Positions 17,319 to 26,508 are shown, counted from the first letter of the stretch. The stretch: 64,000 nt of DNA from JABWBD01 sp040768665 (GCA_040768665.1 JAXGMN010000016.1:197712-261711), one strand, 5' to 3'. Notes: generated by a model from the sequence alone, not told the origin. Translations and numbers: made by a program.

Positions 17319-17325
17319 CGTTCAC
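17228..17325 (+). repeat. attC site F, overlapping a coding end
   Basis: R''-like GCCGAACCA (17228) and R'-like ACGTTC (to 17323). Arm GCTGCAGCCGACCGGGGCC pairs with the complement of GGCCCCGGCGGCTGAGC except for extrahelical G and A. It is the last recombination site of the array. Confidence 0.8.
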
Positions 17326-17352
17326 AGCCTGGGGCCGGGGGGCCAGTTCAGC

Positions 17353-17768
17353 TTATGCAGCGACGGCCATGGGTGAATACCGTCGAACGAAGAACCGGCC
17401 AGGGCGACAGGAGAGGTAGTCGTCAAGGCGGTCGTCCTCGCCGAGGGCGGCCGCCCGATTTGGAGGATTACCTCGGCCCCCTCCGGGTCTTCCCAGAACA
17501 TCTCGGTCCCTTTGACACGCTGGTTCATCTGCTTGATCAGCGATTCCATCGGTGCGCTGGTTACCGGCAGACCCAGGCGACGGTAGCGCGGATAGTCCAT
17601 GCGGTGGCGGTTGTTGCACAGATACCGGATCGCGTCGGTGAGTGGTCGGTAGGGATGGCCCTCGGCCACACCTTCCTCCAAATCAATGCCTCGCTGGTGA
17701 CAGGCGGCCGTCAATTCGTCGATCACTGAACCGACATGCCCTTGCCAACAGAGCGTGATGAACCTCAC
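17353..17768 (-). pseudogene. C-terminal fragment of an ISKra4-like DDE transposase
   Basis: The frame contains DAIRYLCNNRHRMDYPRYRR, GLPVTSAPMESLIKQMNQRV and KGTEMFWEDPEGAEVILQ. This is the pattern G.P..S..MES..KQ...R.KGT.M.W...GAE..LQ.RAA of ISKra4/UPF0236-type transposase C-termini. A frameshift near 17460 moves the true end (AAALGEDDRLDDYLS) into another frame, with a stop at 17353. Everything upstream is cut at palindrome copy b. Inactive remnant. Confidence 0.7.
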
Positions 17769-17772
17769 GTAA

Positions 17773-17843
17773 GGCGCAAAAAGGGTCAGAACTATTTATG
17801 GCAAACTGGGCAAGCACAAATAGTTCTGACCCTTTTTCGGCCC
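17773..17843. repeat. 71-bp palindromic element, copy b
   Basis: Same sequence and orientation as copy a (9238-9308). It separates the cut ISKra4-like transposase from the IS91-type transposase remnant; with copy a it brackets the whole integron as direct repeats. Confidence 0.9.
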
Positions 17844-18480
17844 GGCGCCAGATAGCGGAGGGCACGACGCCCATCCCCGACGGCTTTGCTGTGGACCACC
17901 CACTTCTTGTTGCCGACCGCTTCGCGGGCTTCGTCGCCGTGCCGCTGGCCGCCAGGCAGTCCAGAACTTCAGCGCGATAGATCGTCGAGGCTGCTTGGAC
18001 CGGGACGAAGAAATCGACGCGGCTGGGCACCACTGCTGAGCGTCTTCACCGGAGCCGCTTCCCCGACGATGAAGCGCACATGGGGATGGTAGCTCAAGGT
18101 GCGTCCCTGCGGCAGTGCAAGACCCCCCGTGAACCCCAGGCGCTGGAGCCGACATATTTCGGGTTGGTGGCCAACTCCCGCAGAGTCGCCGCCGCGCGGA
18201 AACATGGCTCGGTAGCACTGTTGTCGTGGACGCGTGCGAACGGGCGGAGTTCTGCGGCAGGGTGAAGGTGATCAGGAAGTAGGCGCAGGGCAAGAGCTTT
18301 TCCAGTTGCTGTTCGAGCCACTGCTTGGCCTTGTGCTCCTGCGCCAGGACAATGCCGATTGCCACAGGATTCGCGCGGTGGGCGGTACGTGCCGCAGGTG
18401 TCGCAACGGTACACCGCGTGTCCCAGAAGCGTCCTGCGCGGCAGCGTGCGAGTTGGTCCATCACCCGAGCTGCTCGCGGC
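17844..18480 (-). pseudogene. IS91-family transposase remnant
   Basis: Across several frames one can read the N-terminal zinc finger (YRCDTCGTYRPPRESCGNRHCP), the LPCAYFLITFTLPQ strand, a LATNPKYVGS segment, and a GRTLSYHPHVRFIVGEAAP motif that contains the rolling-circle HUH-like histidines. Multiple frameshifts break it, and the C-terminal tyrosine part is missing at palindrome copy b. Together with the recombinase fragment upstream this was an IS91-type unit. Not functional. Confidence 0.75.
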
Positions 18481-18589
18481 TCATGCGGGGCGCGTGCTTG
18501 GGCGCGGCAGGCCGGGCCGTACTGGCGAAAGATCTGGCCGAGGGTGGGGCGGGCCGTGGCCTGATCCGCCCGGCCGGTGGTGGGCAGAG

Positions 18590-19503
18590 TGAGGTTTCAC
18601 CCATGGTCGCCCACCTGCCGATCGTTCATCAAGGCGTTGATCTTGGCCACGGCGACTTCCCACGGTCGTCAGGTGGAGGTAGATCGTGGTGCTCATGAGC
18701 GTGCTGTGGCCCATGTATTTCTGGATCTGCCGCAAATTGACGCCCGTTTCGAGCAGGCAGGCGTAGCAGTGCTGCAGGCGGGTAGTGACTCCGCGTTTGG
18801 CCCAGCCCAGTTCGTCCACCACTTTTCTGATGCAGCCCTGACGGTGTTGATGGCCATGGGCGCTGGGCCGTAGACGCCTAAGCTGGGTGACGCGCCCTTC
18901 GCAAGGGAAGAGCCATTGGGGATGGCGATGGTGGCCCAGTGGCGGCGGAGCAGGTGGAGCGTCTTTGGCGTCAGGGGATGAGGCGTCCTCGGTGCCTCGC
19001 TCCTGGTGAACGTGTACCACATCCGCTCGGCGTCGATATCGAAACCTGCAAATGCAACGCCTCCTGCAAGCCGCAGCCCCAGGGAATAGACGGTCCAGAA
19101 GAAGCACTTCAGAGCCGGCTTGCGGATGGCGATTCGCGACCATGAGTTGATCGACTTCGGGAATCGTCAACACGGTAGGCAACTTGAGCTGCTTGGGGAC
19201 ACGGAGCTTGGTGAGTGTGGGCCAGTCCTGCGGGCAAGTGTGGCGGTAAAAGAACTTGATCCCGGAGTAGGCGACCTTGAGGGAATTGCCTTCCCATTGC
19301 TGGTCGTTCTTGATGAACAGCAGGTATCGGCGCAAGTCGTTCTCCGACGCCTGATCGGGCGACTTCTTGAGCCACTGGGCAAACTTGCGGACCGCGCGGA
19401 GGTAGGATTCCTGAGTCCGCTCCGAGAGGCCGGCCAACTGCATGTCGTGGCGCATCCGTTGGGCGAGCGGAGTGAGGGGGATTCCTTTTCGCTTGGCGGG
19501 AGA
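18590..19503 (-). pseudogene. Tyrosine recombinase (IS91-associated) remnant
   Basis: The N-terminal half is intact: LTPLAQRMRHDMQLAGLSER, TQESYLRAVRKFAQWLKKSP and AYSGIKFFYRHTC give the SAM-like domain. After PTVLTIPEVDQLM frameshifts set in. Near the end GVTTRLQHCYACLLETGVNL and MGHSTLMSTTIYLHL show the box II region and the catalytic tyrosine. The usual Arg of the LRH motif is Gln here. This gene type regularly precedes IS91-like transposases. It is cut at its 5' end by palindrome copy c. Confidence 0.75.
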
Positions 19504-19504
19504 A

Positions 19505-19575
19505 GGCGCAAAAAGGGTCAGAACTATTTGTGGCAAACTGGGCAAGCACAAATAGTTCTGACCCTTTTTCGGCCC
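19505..19575. repeat. 71-bp palindromic element, copy c
   Basis: Same orientation as copies a and b, with a single A-to-G difference in the left arm. It joins the recombinase remnant to a 5' gene fragment. Copies b and c are direct repeats around the IS91 remnant. Confidence 0.9.
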
Positions 19576-20122
19576 CCAGCGTCAAGAAGCATCCGCTCTT
19601 CTTGCCGAAAAGCAGCGCCGGGCGGCCCACACTGTCGCTTTTCGGCCATGCCAGAGGGAGTTCGACGGGCTTGAGCAGCCACAGGGTGACGCCCGCCACG
19701 TAGGCGCCGGCCCCTTTGGCCGTGCAGGCGACGGTCTTGCGCAACACGTCGCCCGCCAACTCGTATCTGATCTTCGCATCGATCAATTCATGCGTGAACG
19801 TTAGCGTTGCTTGCCGCCGGCTCTCGTCGACGGCGATGCGTTGAAAAGCGAAGGCGTCGCCGAACTCGTAGCGCGTCCGGTACGCCGGGTCGTGGACGTT
19901 TTCGAGCCGCACGATGGCCATCGCGACTTCTTCCGCGCGTGCAAACTCGTAGATCTCGTCGGTCGCATGATGTCTGATGGAGGCAAGATGCGGCCCCGCC
20001 GGTGGCTCCGTGAACGTCACCGTCAGGTGCTCGTTCCGGAGGATCACCGGTTGGGCAATGGCGCTCGAAGACGCCGCCCACAAGATGAGCGCCGCTACAA
20101 TGGTCTGACGATTGTGCAACAT
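19576..20122 (-). pseudogene. N-terminal fragment of a secreted glycosidase-like protein
   Basis: An ATG at 20122 opens a signal peptide (ALILWAASSSAIAQ). A beta-rich domain follows: VILRNEHLTVTFTEPPAGPH, LASIRHHATDEIYEF, IRYELAGDVLRKTVACTAKG. After GKKSGCFLTL the frame enters palindrome copy c and continues into unrelated sequence. The domain resembles the N-terminal sandwich of large planctomycete glycoside-hydrolase-like proteins such as the one at 4156-6918. About 180 authentic residues remain. Confidence 0.6.
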
Positions 20123-20475
20123 GATAGTCTTCTCTCATCACTCGATGGAGTGTGCCCGGGGTGCCAACGTTGCTCCCGCCGGTCGAGAACACAATGATTG
20201 ATGACTTTTCTACCGGGGCAACCGAACCAATGAGCACGGCGAGTGCATCAGGTTTTCTCCAAGTGGAGGTTGATCAGAGCGTTTCCCCCTGCGGCAGTGT
20301 AGACGGTCTAGCGGGTGTGCGGCAAGTTCTTGTGGGACGAGTCGGTTAGGGGGCGAAGTCTCGTGTGGTGGAGATCCAGAGGGCCGGCAGCCGTTGCCGA
20401 GTTTGAACTCCGCCGATTCCCAGGGTAGAATGGCCGGCTGTGGGCATCACAGCAAGGTCCTGGAGAACGAATGCG
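20123..20475. other. Divergent intergenic region
   Basis: 353 bases between the truncated minus-strand gene and the plus-strand DUF1080 gene. No gene, clear promoter or structured RNA was recognised. Confidence 0.4.
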
Positions 20476-21858
20476 ATGAAGAAACTGTATTGTCCGACCA
20501 TGGTTCACGGTCTCGCACTGGGCTTCCTGGTGGTGTTGATGTCGGGCGGCATCGCGCCGGCGGCACACAACACTCCACCGGAAGGATTTACGGCGCTGTT
20601 CAACGGCAAGGATCTCGACGGCTGGTGGGGCGCAAAGACAGAGGATCCTCGCGACTACATGGCGCTGCCGCCGGAGAAGCTGGCCGAGAAAAAGACCGCC
20701 AGCCTGGAAGATCTCCGGCAGCATTGGCGGGTGGAAGACGGAGAAGTCGTTAACGACGGCCACGGGCTCTACATGACGACCGACAAGTTCTATGGTGACT
20801 TCGAACTGTTGGTCTCCTACAAAATGGTGCCGGGCTCGGACAGCGGCATTTACCTCCGCGGCACGCCGCAGGTCTCGATCTGGGATGCGACGGATGAAAC
20901 GAAATTCAAGCACGGCGCCGACAAGGGAAGCGGCGGGCTGTGGAACAATCCGGCCGGAACGCCCGGCAAGGACCCGCTCGTGTTTGCCGACAATCCGATC
21001 GGCCAATGGGACAGCATGCGCGTGATGATAACGGGCGAGCGGGTGAGCGTGTGGCTCAACGAGAAGCTGGTGGTCGATCACGCCCGGCTCTACAACTACT
21101 ACAACAACAAGAAGCCGGAATCGGAGCACCTCCCGCTGCCGAAGACGGGCCCGATCCAGCTTCAGACGCACGGCCGTGAAATGCGATTTCGCGACATCTT
21201 CATCCGGGAGATCGGCCCTGACGAAGCGAACCGGATCCTCGCCTCGAAAGGCGAGGATGGTTTCGACTCGGTTTTCAACGGCAAAGATCTCGATGGCTGG
21301 GCCGGCGACACCGAGAACTACATGGTCGAGGACGGAGCCATCACGTGCAAACCGGAAAAGGGTGGAACCATCTTCACCAAAGGCGAGTACGGCGATTTCG
21401 CCGTCCGGCTGGACTTCAAGCTGCCGCCGGCGGGCAACAACGGCCTGGCGATACGCTACCCGGGCGAAGGCCACGGCACATGGGACAGCTTCTGCGAACT
21501 GCAAGTGCTGGACGATGGGCACCCGATGTACAACGATCCCAGCGCGCCGAAGTTCTATGATCTGAATCCCCGGCAGACTCATGGATCGGTCTACGCCCGG
21601 GTTCCCGCGCACCGCGGCTACCTGCGGCCGACCGGCGAGTGGAATTTCCAGGAATCGACGATCATCGGACACACGGTCAAGGTGGAGCTCAACGGATTCG
21701 TCATCCTCGAGACCGACGTCTCGAAGGTCGATCCCGCGACGTTCATGTATCCGCTGGAGAGGTTCCCGGGCCGGGACGTGATGAAAGGCCATTTTGGTTT
21801 CAACGGCCATAAGGACCCGGTCCAGTTCCGCGCGATTCGCATCAAGAAGCTGGACTGA
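20476..21858 (+). CDS. Secreted two-domain 3-keto-disaccharide hydrolase (DUF1080) protein
   Basis: An ATG at 20476 starts 460 residues with a signal peptide (LGFLVVLMSGGIAPA). Two copies of the concanavalin-like DUF1080 domain follow. The first begins GFTALFNGKDLDGWWG (about residue 35), with FELLVSYKMVPGSDSGIYLR. The second begins GFDSVFNGKDLDGWAG (about residue 270), with FAVRLDFKLPPAGNNGLAIR. The FNGKDLDGW motif is diagnostic. The family is linked to 3-ketoglycoside or other carbohydrate cleavage in the periplasm; substrate unknown. Duplicated domains are common in planctomycetes. Confidence 0.88.
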   Translation: MKKLYCPTMVHGLALGFLVVLMSGGIAPAAHNTPPEGFTALFNGKDLDGWWGAKTEDPRDYMALPPEKLAEKKTASLEDLRQHWRVEDGEVVNDGHGLYMTTDKFYGDFELLVSYKMVPGSDSGIYLRGTPQVSIWDATDETKFKHGADKGSGGLWNNPAGTPGKDPLVFADNPIGQWDSMRVMITGERVSVWLNEKLVVDHARLYNYYNNKKPESEHLPLPKTGPIQLQTHGREMRFRDIFIREIGPDEANRILASKGEDGFDSVFNGKDLDGWAGDTENYMVEDGAITCKPEKGGTIFTKGEYGDFAVRLDFKLPPAGNNGLAIRYPGEGHGTWDSFCELQVLDDGHPMYNDPSAPKFYDLNPRQTHGSVYARVPAHRGYLRPTGEWNFQESTIIGHTVKVELNGFVILETDVSKVDPATFMYPLERFPGRDVMKGHFGFNGHKDPVQFRAIRIKKLD

Positions 21859-22090
21859 TCCGGCGAGCTGGCGTTTTTGCAGCCGCGCTTTGGCGGGAAT
21901 TCACCTGCTACCGCATGTGCCGGCGTACCACAAGGTCTTGCCGCACACGGGGCCGAGGAGGCGATTGACGCCGATGCAGAGGTTGTATACGCTTTTCGGA
22001 TTGAAGCCTGGCGGTGGGCGCGGGTCGCCGCATCGCCGGCCATTACAAGTTGCGGGATAAGAGCCTATTCCAGAACCGTCGGGGACTGGT

Positions 22091-22170
22091 TCAAAACCTT
22101 GGGGGACTGGCTCATTTTGCGGAGTCTTCGAAGCAAAATGTGCCTGTCCCCTTCTCCCCGATGGTTTTGA
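22091..22170. repeat. REP-type palindrome (GGGGACTGGC family), copy 1
   Basis: GGGGACTGGCTCATTTTGC (22102-22120) faces GCAAAATGTGCCTGTCCCC (22133-22151), extended by TCAAAACC and GGTTTTGA at the outside. Related palindromes occur at 52908-52988 and 58661-58746. Confidence 0.8.
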
Positions 22171-22234
22171 GATAGGCTCGAAGTCCCGCGGGCGGGCAGA
22201 ACGAGGCAAGGGAGCCTGAAGGAGAACGCCTGAC

Positions 22235-23257
22235 ATGACGTCGCGAGATCGTGTCGTTCTTACGCTGAACCATCAGCCGATCGGCCGTATTGCGCGCGAC
22301 CTGTGGGTCTCGCCCGAGGTGAAGCTGTACCACGGCGATGAAGTGGACGAAATGCAGTTTCGCTTCGCCTCCGACATCGTGAAAGCCCGCTTCAAATGGC
22401 CGCGGGGAGAACGGTGCCACGGAAAGAGCCGGGAGCAGGGCGAACATACCGATGCCTGGGGATGCACCTGGCGGGTGCTCAAGCGGGGCACGGCCGGTGA
22501 GCTGGTCGGTCCTCCGCTGGCAGATGCCGCTCAAATCGACGGCTATCGACCGCCGCTTGAGATCCTCCAACGGGCCGAATTCTCGGCCGTCAACGAAAGC
22601 TGCGCACACACATCGCGATTCGTTCTCGGATGGTCGCAGACAAAACCGCTGGAACGGCTGCAGGCACTTCGCGGGCGGGACGCGGCGCTGGCCGACCTGA
22701 GTTGGGGCGATCTCAACTGCCGGCGATTGCTCGACATGCTCCACGATTTTTCTCGCCGAGAGATGGAGCTGTGGGCAAACAGCGGCGTGGACGGCGTCGT
22801 TTTCATGGACGACTGGGGATCGCAAGCGGGGCTGGTTGTCTCGCCCGACGTATTCCGCGAGCTGTTCAGGCCGCTGTACGGGCAGTACTGCGAAATCCTG
22901 CACGCACACGACAAGTATGCGTTCTTCCGCACCAACGGCAAGATTACCGAGATTTTCGGCGACTTGGTGGATGTCGGCGTCGATGCGATCCATTCGCAAC
23001 TGTTTGCCATGGACATCGAGGCCCTGGCACGCGAGTACCGCGGTCGCGTGACGTTCTGGGGAGACATCGATCGGCTGCGGACTTTGTCTTCGGGAACGCC
23101 CGAGCAGGTCCGCTCAGCGGTGCGGCGGGTCCAGCGTGCACTCGATTTCGGGCGAGGCGGAGTGATCGCACAGTGCGAATGGAGCGCAGGCGTTCCGTTC
23201 AACAATATCGTCGCCGTGTTCGAACAGTGGCTGCAGCCGCTGCCGGTGCATGCGTGA
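22235..23257 (+). CDS. UroD-like (uroporphyrinogen decarboxylase superfamily) protein
   Basis: An ATG with AAGGAG upstream encodes 340 residues. The protein starts MTSRDRVVLTLNHQPIGR, the usual opening of UroD-like methyltransferases. It contains WANSGVDGVVFMDDWGSQ, SPDVFRELFRPLYGQYCEI, and a C-terminal GTPEQVRSAVRRVQRAL with GGVIAQCEWSAGVPFNNI. These mark the UroD/MtaA superfamily rather than haem-pathway HemE. Members transfer methyl groups between corrinoid proteins and thiols, or are of unknown role in planctomycetes. It is alone on its strand. A link to the MttB genes 13 kb away is possible but unproven. Confidence 0.75.
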   Translation: MTSRDRVVLTLNHQPIGRIARDLWVSPEVKLYHGDEVDEMQFRFASDIVKARFKWPRGERCHGKSREQGEHTDAWGCTWRVLKRGTAGELVGPPLADAAQIDGYRPPLEILQRAEFSAVNESCAHTSRFVLGWSQTKPLERLQALRGRDAALADLSWGDLNCRRLLDMLHDFSRREMELWANSGVDGVVFMDDWGSQAGLVVSPDVFRELFRPLYGQYCEILHAHDKYAFFRTNGKITEIFGDLVDVGVDAIHSQLFAMDIEALAREYRGRVTFWGDIDRLRTLSSGTPEQVRSAVRRVQRALDFGRGGVIAQCEWSAGVPFNNIVAVFEQWLQPLPVHA

Positions 23258-23372
23258 GGGATACTACTAAAGAAGGGGGCGGGCACCGCAACTTCTTGTG
23301 CCTCTGGTTAAGTCAACCTACCACGGGATTGCAGAGCTGCTCCCCTCGTTTCAGCAGCCTCCGAGAGCAAGC

Positions 23373-23400
23373 GCGGCCCGTTGAAGTCAACTCGGGCCGC
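23373..23400. terminator. Hairpin between convergent genes
   Basis: GCGGCCCGTTGA pairs with TCAACTCGGGCCGC (two unpaired bases) at the 3' end of the minus-strand GTPase gene and 115 bases after the plus-strand UroD-like gene. Possible bidirectional terminator, no U-tract. Confidence 0.35.
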
Positions 23401-25249
23401 TTCCGGCCAGACTTTCACGGAGTTGTTGCACCGTCTCCTCCGCCCGGCGGAACGGACCGGATTGCGGGACCTCGGCTCCCTGGTGGAGGTTGCTTAGCAA
23501 CTCGCCCAGCAGTTCGTTCTCCAGCCAGGCGGCGAGCCAGGCCGCACGCTGCTGGGCATAGCGCGACTGCAGGCGATTGAAAAGTCGTCCAGCCGCCTGG
23601 CGGACGCCTTCGCTCGTGCTGCTGACCAGCGCCTCGCCGCCGCCAGCGATTCCGCCGGTGATGGCCGCCTCGGTGGCGAGGTTGCCGACCGTGTGGCCCG
23701 CGGCCTGCACGGCGGCCTGCCCGACCAGGTCGCCCGCGACAACCCAGCCGCTGACGACGAGCGAAATCGTGATCGCCGGCCTCGCGATGGCCAAAGCGTT
23801 GTCGAGCGAACGGAGGAATCTCACGACGCCAGGCCGAGTGTCTCGCCAGGCAACCAGCTCTGCGCGGAGGAAGGTCCGGTAGTGATCGTCCACGGCGGGG
23901 AGGGTTTGGTGGGCCTGCTGGACCCGGACGAGGAGCTTTTCGCGGGCGTTGCCGCCGAGCAACTCCAGCAGATAGGGTCGAAGCGTGTCGTTTCCGACCT
24001 GGGAGAGCCGCTCGAGCTCATCGAGCATCTTCTCCACGGCCAGCACGATGGCGTCGCGTTCGCGTTGGCGAAATGCGACAACGGGCTCAGGACTCGCGCC
24101 GCGCATCTCCCATGCCTTGCGAACCGGCCACATCACCCCTTCGCCCAGCGTTCGGTAGAAGCCGTGGATGTTCCGCGACCACGGGCTTCGGCTGGCGTCC
24201 CACCAGTCGCGGATTTCGTCGACCAGCACGCCGGCGGGCAACGTGGGCCATGCCACCCGCGCCATCTCCGTGGCGGAAAGGGCCCGGTGCGCCGCCTCGT
24301 ACTCGCCGGAGGCCGCTCGAACTTCCGCCAGGTAACGCGGGGCTCCGTTTTGAGGATCGAGTACGCGCGACAGGGCTCCGCGGAACGTGCGGACCTTGAT
24401 TTCGTCGAAGTGCATCGCGGCGAGCTCCGCGCGAAGGCTCGACGGTTCGAGGGCCCGCGTGCGGCCATCGCGGCCGACGAAATAGAACGGGAGCCGCAAC
24501 TCGTGCGACGCGGCCCGGTCGTAGGGCACGACGTAGACAAGGTCGGGCTCGGCGCCGGTCTCGCTGCTGAACGTGGCCAACCATTGAGGCCAGTAGTCGC
24601 GGTCGTCGTTCAGATCGCATTGGTTGAATACGGCCGCGATCGGCTTGTCGGCCTCGACCGCCTCGCGAAAAAACTGCTTGACCGCGGCGTCGTTGTATTT
24701 CTGCTGTGTGAGGACCGCCACCAGCACATCGGCCGACTGGCGAATCAGCCGCGCACGGTGCCAGTTGACCTTGGCGTCGGAATCGACATCCGGGGCGTCC
24801 AGAAGGAGGAGCCGCGGCGGGACGTTCGGACCAACGCGCCAGAACAGCAGGTTGGAGGGACTCTCGCCGAGCGGATCTTCGGGCGACTTCCACGACCGCA
24901 GCTCGAAGCCGTCGAACAACCGAGCGAGCGTCTCCGGATCCTCCATCCCCGGCGGAACGAGGCAGACCGGGTGCTTGGTGCCGGCGGCCAGAGGGCTGAC
25001 TCCGCTGGCCACCTCGCCGGCCAGGTGGTTGAAGATGACCGACTTTCCGATATTCGTTCCGCCGACGATGCCGACCACCAGCAGCGGCTCGCCCTCCGCC
25101 TGCGGCAAGAGCTTGTGCCGGAGCAGTTCGAACCAGCCTTCTTCGACCGGAGCGGAAACCCCGATCTCTTCGGCGTCGGGGATCACACCGGCCAGCGCGC
25201 GGTCGAGTTGCCGGACTTGTGCGGCCAGGGTTTGGAATTGGGCCGTCAT
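23387..25249 (-). CDS. Membrane-associated GTPase
   Basis: The 620-residue protein has a P-loop GGTNIGKS at residues 63-70, a switch II-like LLLLDAPDVDSD and a G4-like FNQCDLND. The G5 region is not obvious. The C-terminal 250 residues hold a hydrophobic segment (ITISLVVSGWVVAGDLVG) and an Ala/Gly-rich helix, so it likely binds membrane as dynamin-like or Era-type planctomycete GTPases do. The ATG at 25249 is chosen because it overlaps the stop of the upstream SGNH gene as ATGA. Cellular role unknown. Confidence 0.75.
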   Translation of the reverse strand: MTAQFQTLAAQVRQLDRALAGVIPDAEEIGVSAPVEEGWFELLRHKLLPQAEGEPLLVVGIVGGTNIGKSVIFNHLAGEVASGVSPLAAGTKHPVCLVPPGMEDPETLARLFDGFELRSWKSPEDPLGESPSNLLFWRVGPNVPPRLLLLDAPDVDSDAKVNWHRARLIRQSADVLVAVLTQQKYNDAAVKQFFREAVEADKPIAAVFNQCDLNDDRDYWPQWLATFSSETGAEPDLVYVVPYDRAASHELRLPFYFVGRDGRTRALEPSSLRAELAAMHFDEIKVRTFRGALSRVLDPQNGAPRYLAEVRAASGEYEAAHRALSATEMARVAWPTLPAGVLVDEIRDWWDASRSPWSRNIHGFYRTLGEGVMWPVRKAWEMRGASPEPVVAFRQRERDAIVLAVEKMLDELERLSQVGNDTLRPYLLELLGGNAREKLLVRVQQAHQTLPAVDDHYRTFLRAELVAWRDTRPGVVRFLRSLDNALAIARPAITISLVVSGWVVAGDLVGQAAVQAAGHTVGNLATEAAITGGIAGGGEALVSSTSEGVRQAAGRLFNRLQSRYAQQRAAWLAAWLENELLGELLSNLHQGAEVPQSGPFRRAEETVQQLRESLAGSGPS

Positions 25250-26367
25250 TGATCCTGCCCGAGGTACTCGAGGATCTTGAGCGCGAGCAACCGGTTGCCG
25301 AGATTGCTCACGTGCACACCGTCGGCCGTAAACAGGCTCGGTTTGTCCCGGTGGAGCCTGGTGGGCTCGTAGACGTCGATCCAGTCGGCCCCGCACTCTC
25401 CGGCGGCCTGGCGGGCCAGCGCATTGAATTGCTCCAGGGCCTCGGGCTTGCCGAACAAATTGTGGGGCTTGCCGCGGGTACGGCTCTTTTCCGCGGTGGC
25501 TTGGGTAATCTCATAGACGGAGGACGTCGCGGAGATCACCGCGATTCTGGCCCCGGTCTCCTGCTGCACTTTTCGGATCGCGCGGCGGTAGGTCTCGAGG
25601 TACTGCGACGGCTCGACCACCGGCCTGGTGTAGCCGGACGTGCTGGAGAGCTTGCTGTCGTTGTGGCCGAGAAAAAAGAAGACGTGGGTCGGCCGGGGCT
25701 GGTACAGATCGCCGTACATTTCGAGCCGGTAGCTCTTGGGATCAGCGTTCAGCCGATCCCAGACCCGCAGGATGTAGTCGCCGCCGACGCCCGCGTTGCG
25801 GACCGTCGCCTGCGAGCCTAAGCGACGGCCGAGCCAGAAGGCGATCTTGTCGACATAGTTCTGGCCTCGGAACAGGTCGGTAAGGCTGTCGCCGAGAAAC
25901 AACAGGTGTACCGGGAGGGTCTTGAACTCGATCTGCTTCGCGGCCTGGTCGAAAGCCTCCCAGGTCAGGCGGTCGACGACGTCGACGTAGAACTTGTGCG
26001 TGGTTTTGGACGGCAGATGGCGAAACTCGACCGTATGGATCCCGGGCTCGAGACCGTCGGTTTTCACGGAATACTTGCTTGGCCGATCCACGGAGATCTT
26101 CAGGTCGAATGATTCCGCATCCGCCACGGTTCGTGCGTCCATCCGTGCTTCGAGCCCTCCCGATTGCGGCTGCCCGGCTGCGTTGTGAAGACTCACGAGG
26201 ACCTCGGCCGATCCACCCGCGGGTGTCATCGCGTGGCTGGGTTCGGTGTGGATGACGAGGTCGGATTTTTGCTGCGCGGGAGCGGCGGCCGCGGCTTCCA
26301 AAGCGGACCAAGAGGTGAGTGCCAAGGCAGCGGCGACGACGCAGCATACAACGAAACGGTGGATCAT
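25246..26367 (-). CDS. Secreted SGNH/GDSL hydrolase
   Basis: The ATG at 26367 with GGAG upstream gives 373 residues beginning with a signal peptide. An N-terminal beta domain (about residues 35-130) precedes an SGNH hydrolase: LLFLGDSLTD (block I, Ser161), NAGVGGDYIL (block II), FFFLGHNDS (block III) and ADGVHVSNLG (block V Asp-x-x-His). Such enzymes deacylate polysaccharides or lipids outside the cytoplasm. It is the first gene of a two-gene unit coupled to the GTPase. Confidence 0.82.
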   Translation of the reverse strand: MIHRFVVCCVVAAALALTSWSALEAAAAAPAQQKSDLVIHTEPSHAMTPAGGSAEVLVSLHNAAGQPQSGGLEARMDARTVADAESFDLKISVDRPSKYSVKTDGLEPGIHTVEFRHLPSKTTHKFYVDVVDRLTWEAFDQAAKQIEFKTLPVHLLFLGDSLTDLFRGQNYVDKIAFWLGRRLGSQATVRNAGVGGDYILRVWDRLNADPKSYRLEMYGDLYQPRPTHVFFFLGHNDSKLSSTSGYTRPVVEPSQYLETYRRAIRKVQQETGARIAVISATSSVYEITQATAEKSRTRGKPHNLFGKPEALEQFNALARQAAGECGADWIDVYEPTRLHRDKPSLFTADGVHVSNLGNRLLALKILEYLGQDQ

Positions 26368-26508
26368 CGAAAGGATCTCCGAGGAGGTCGAATCAGCGGC
26401 GGAAAATCGGGTTGGTTTGTGTTGCATTCTCCCAGACAGCATAGCCCGCTACCTGAACAGGCGGAAGGATCCCCGCGCCGGATACCACCACATACCCCCA
26501 CACAAGCG

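Noticed and set aside
23693..25252. 519-residue plus-strand frame opposite the GTPase gene
   Set aside because: The minus strand has P-loop and other GTPase motifs; the plus frame is low in structure and lacks domains.
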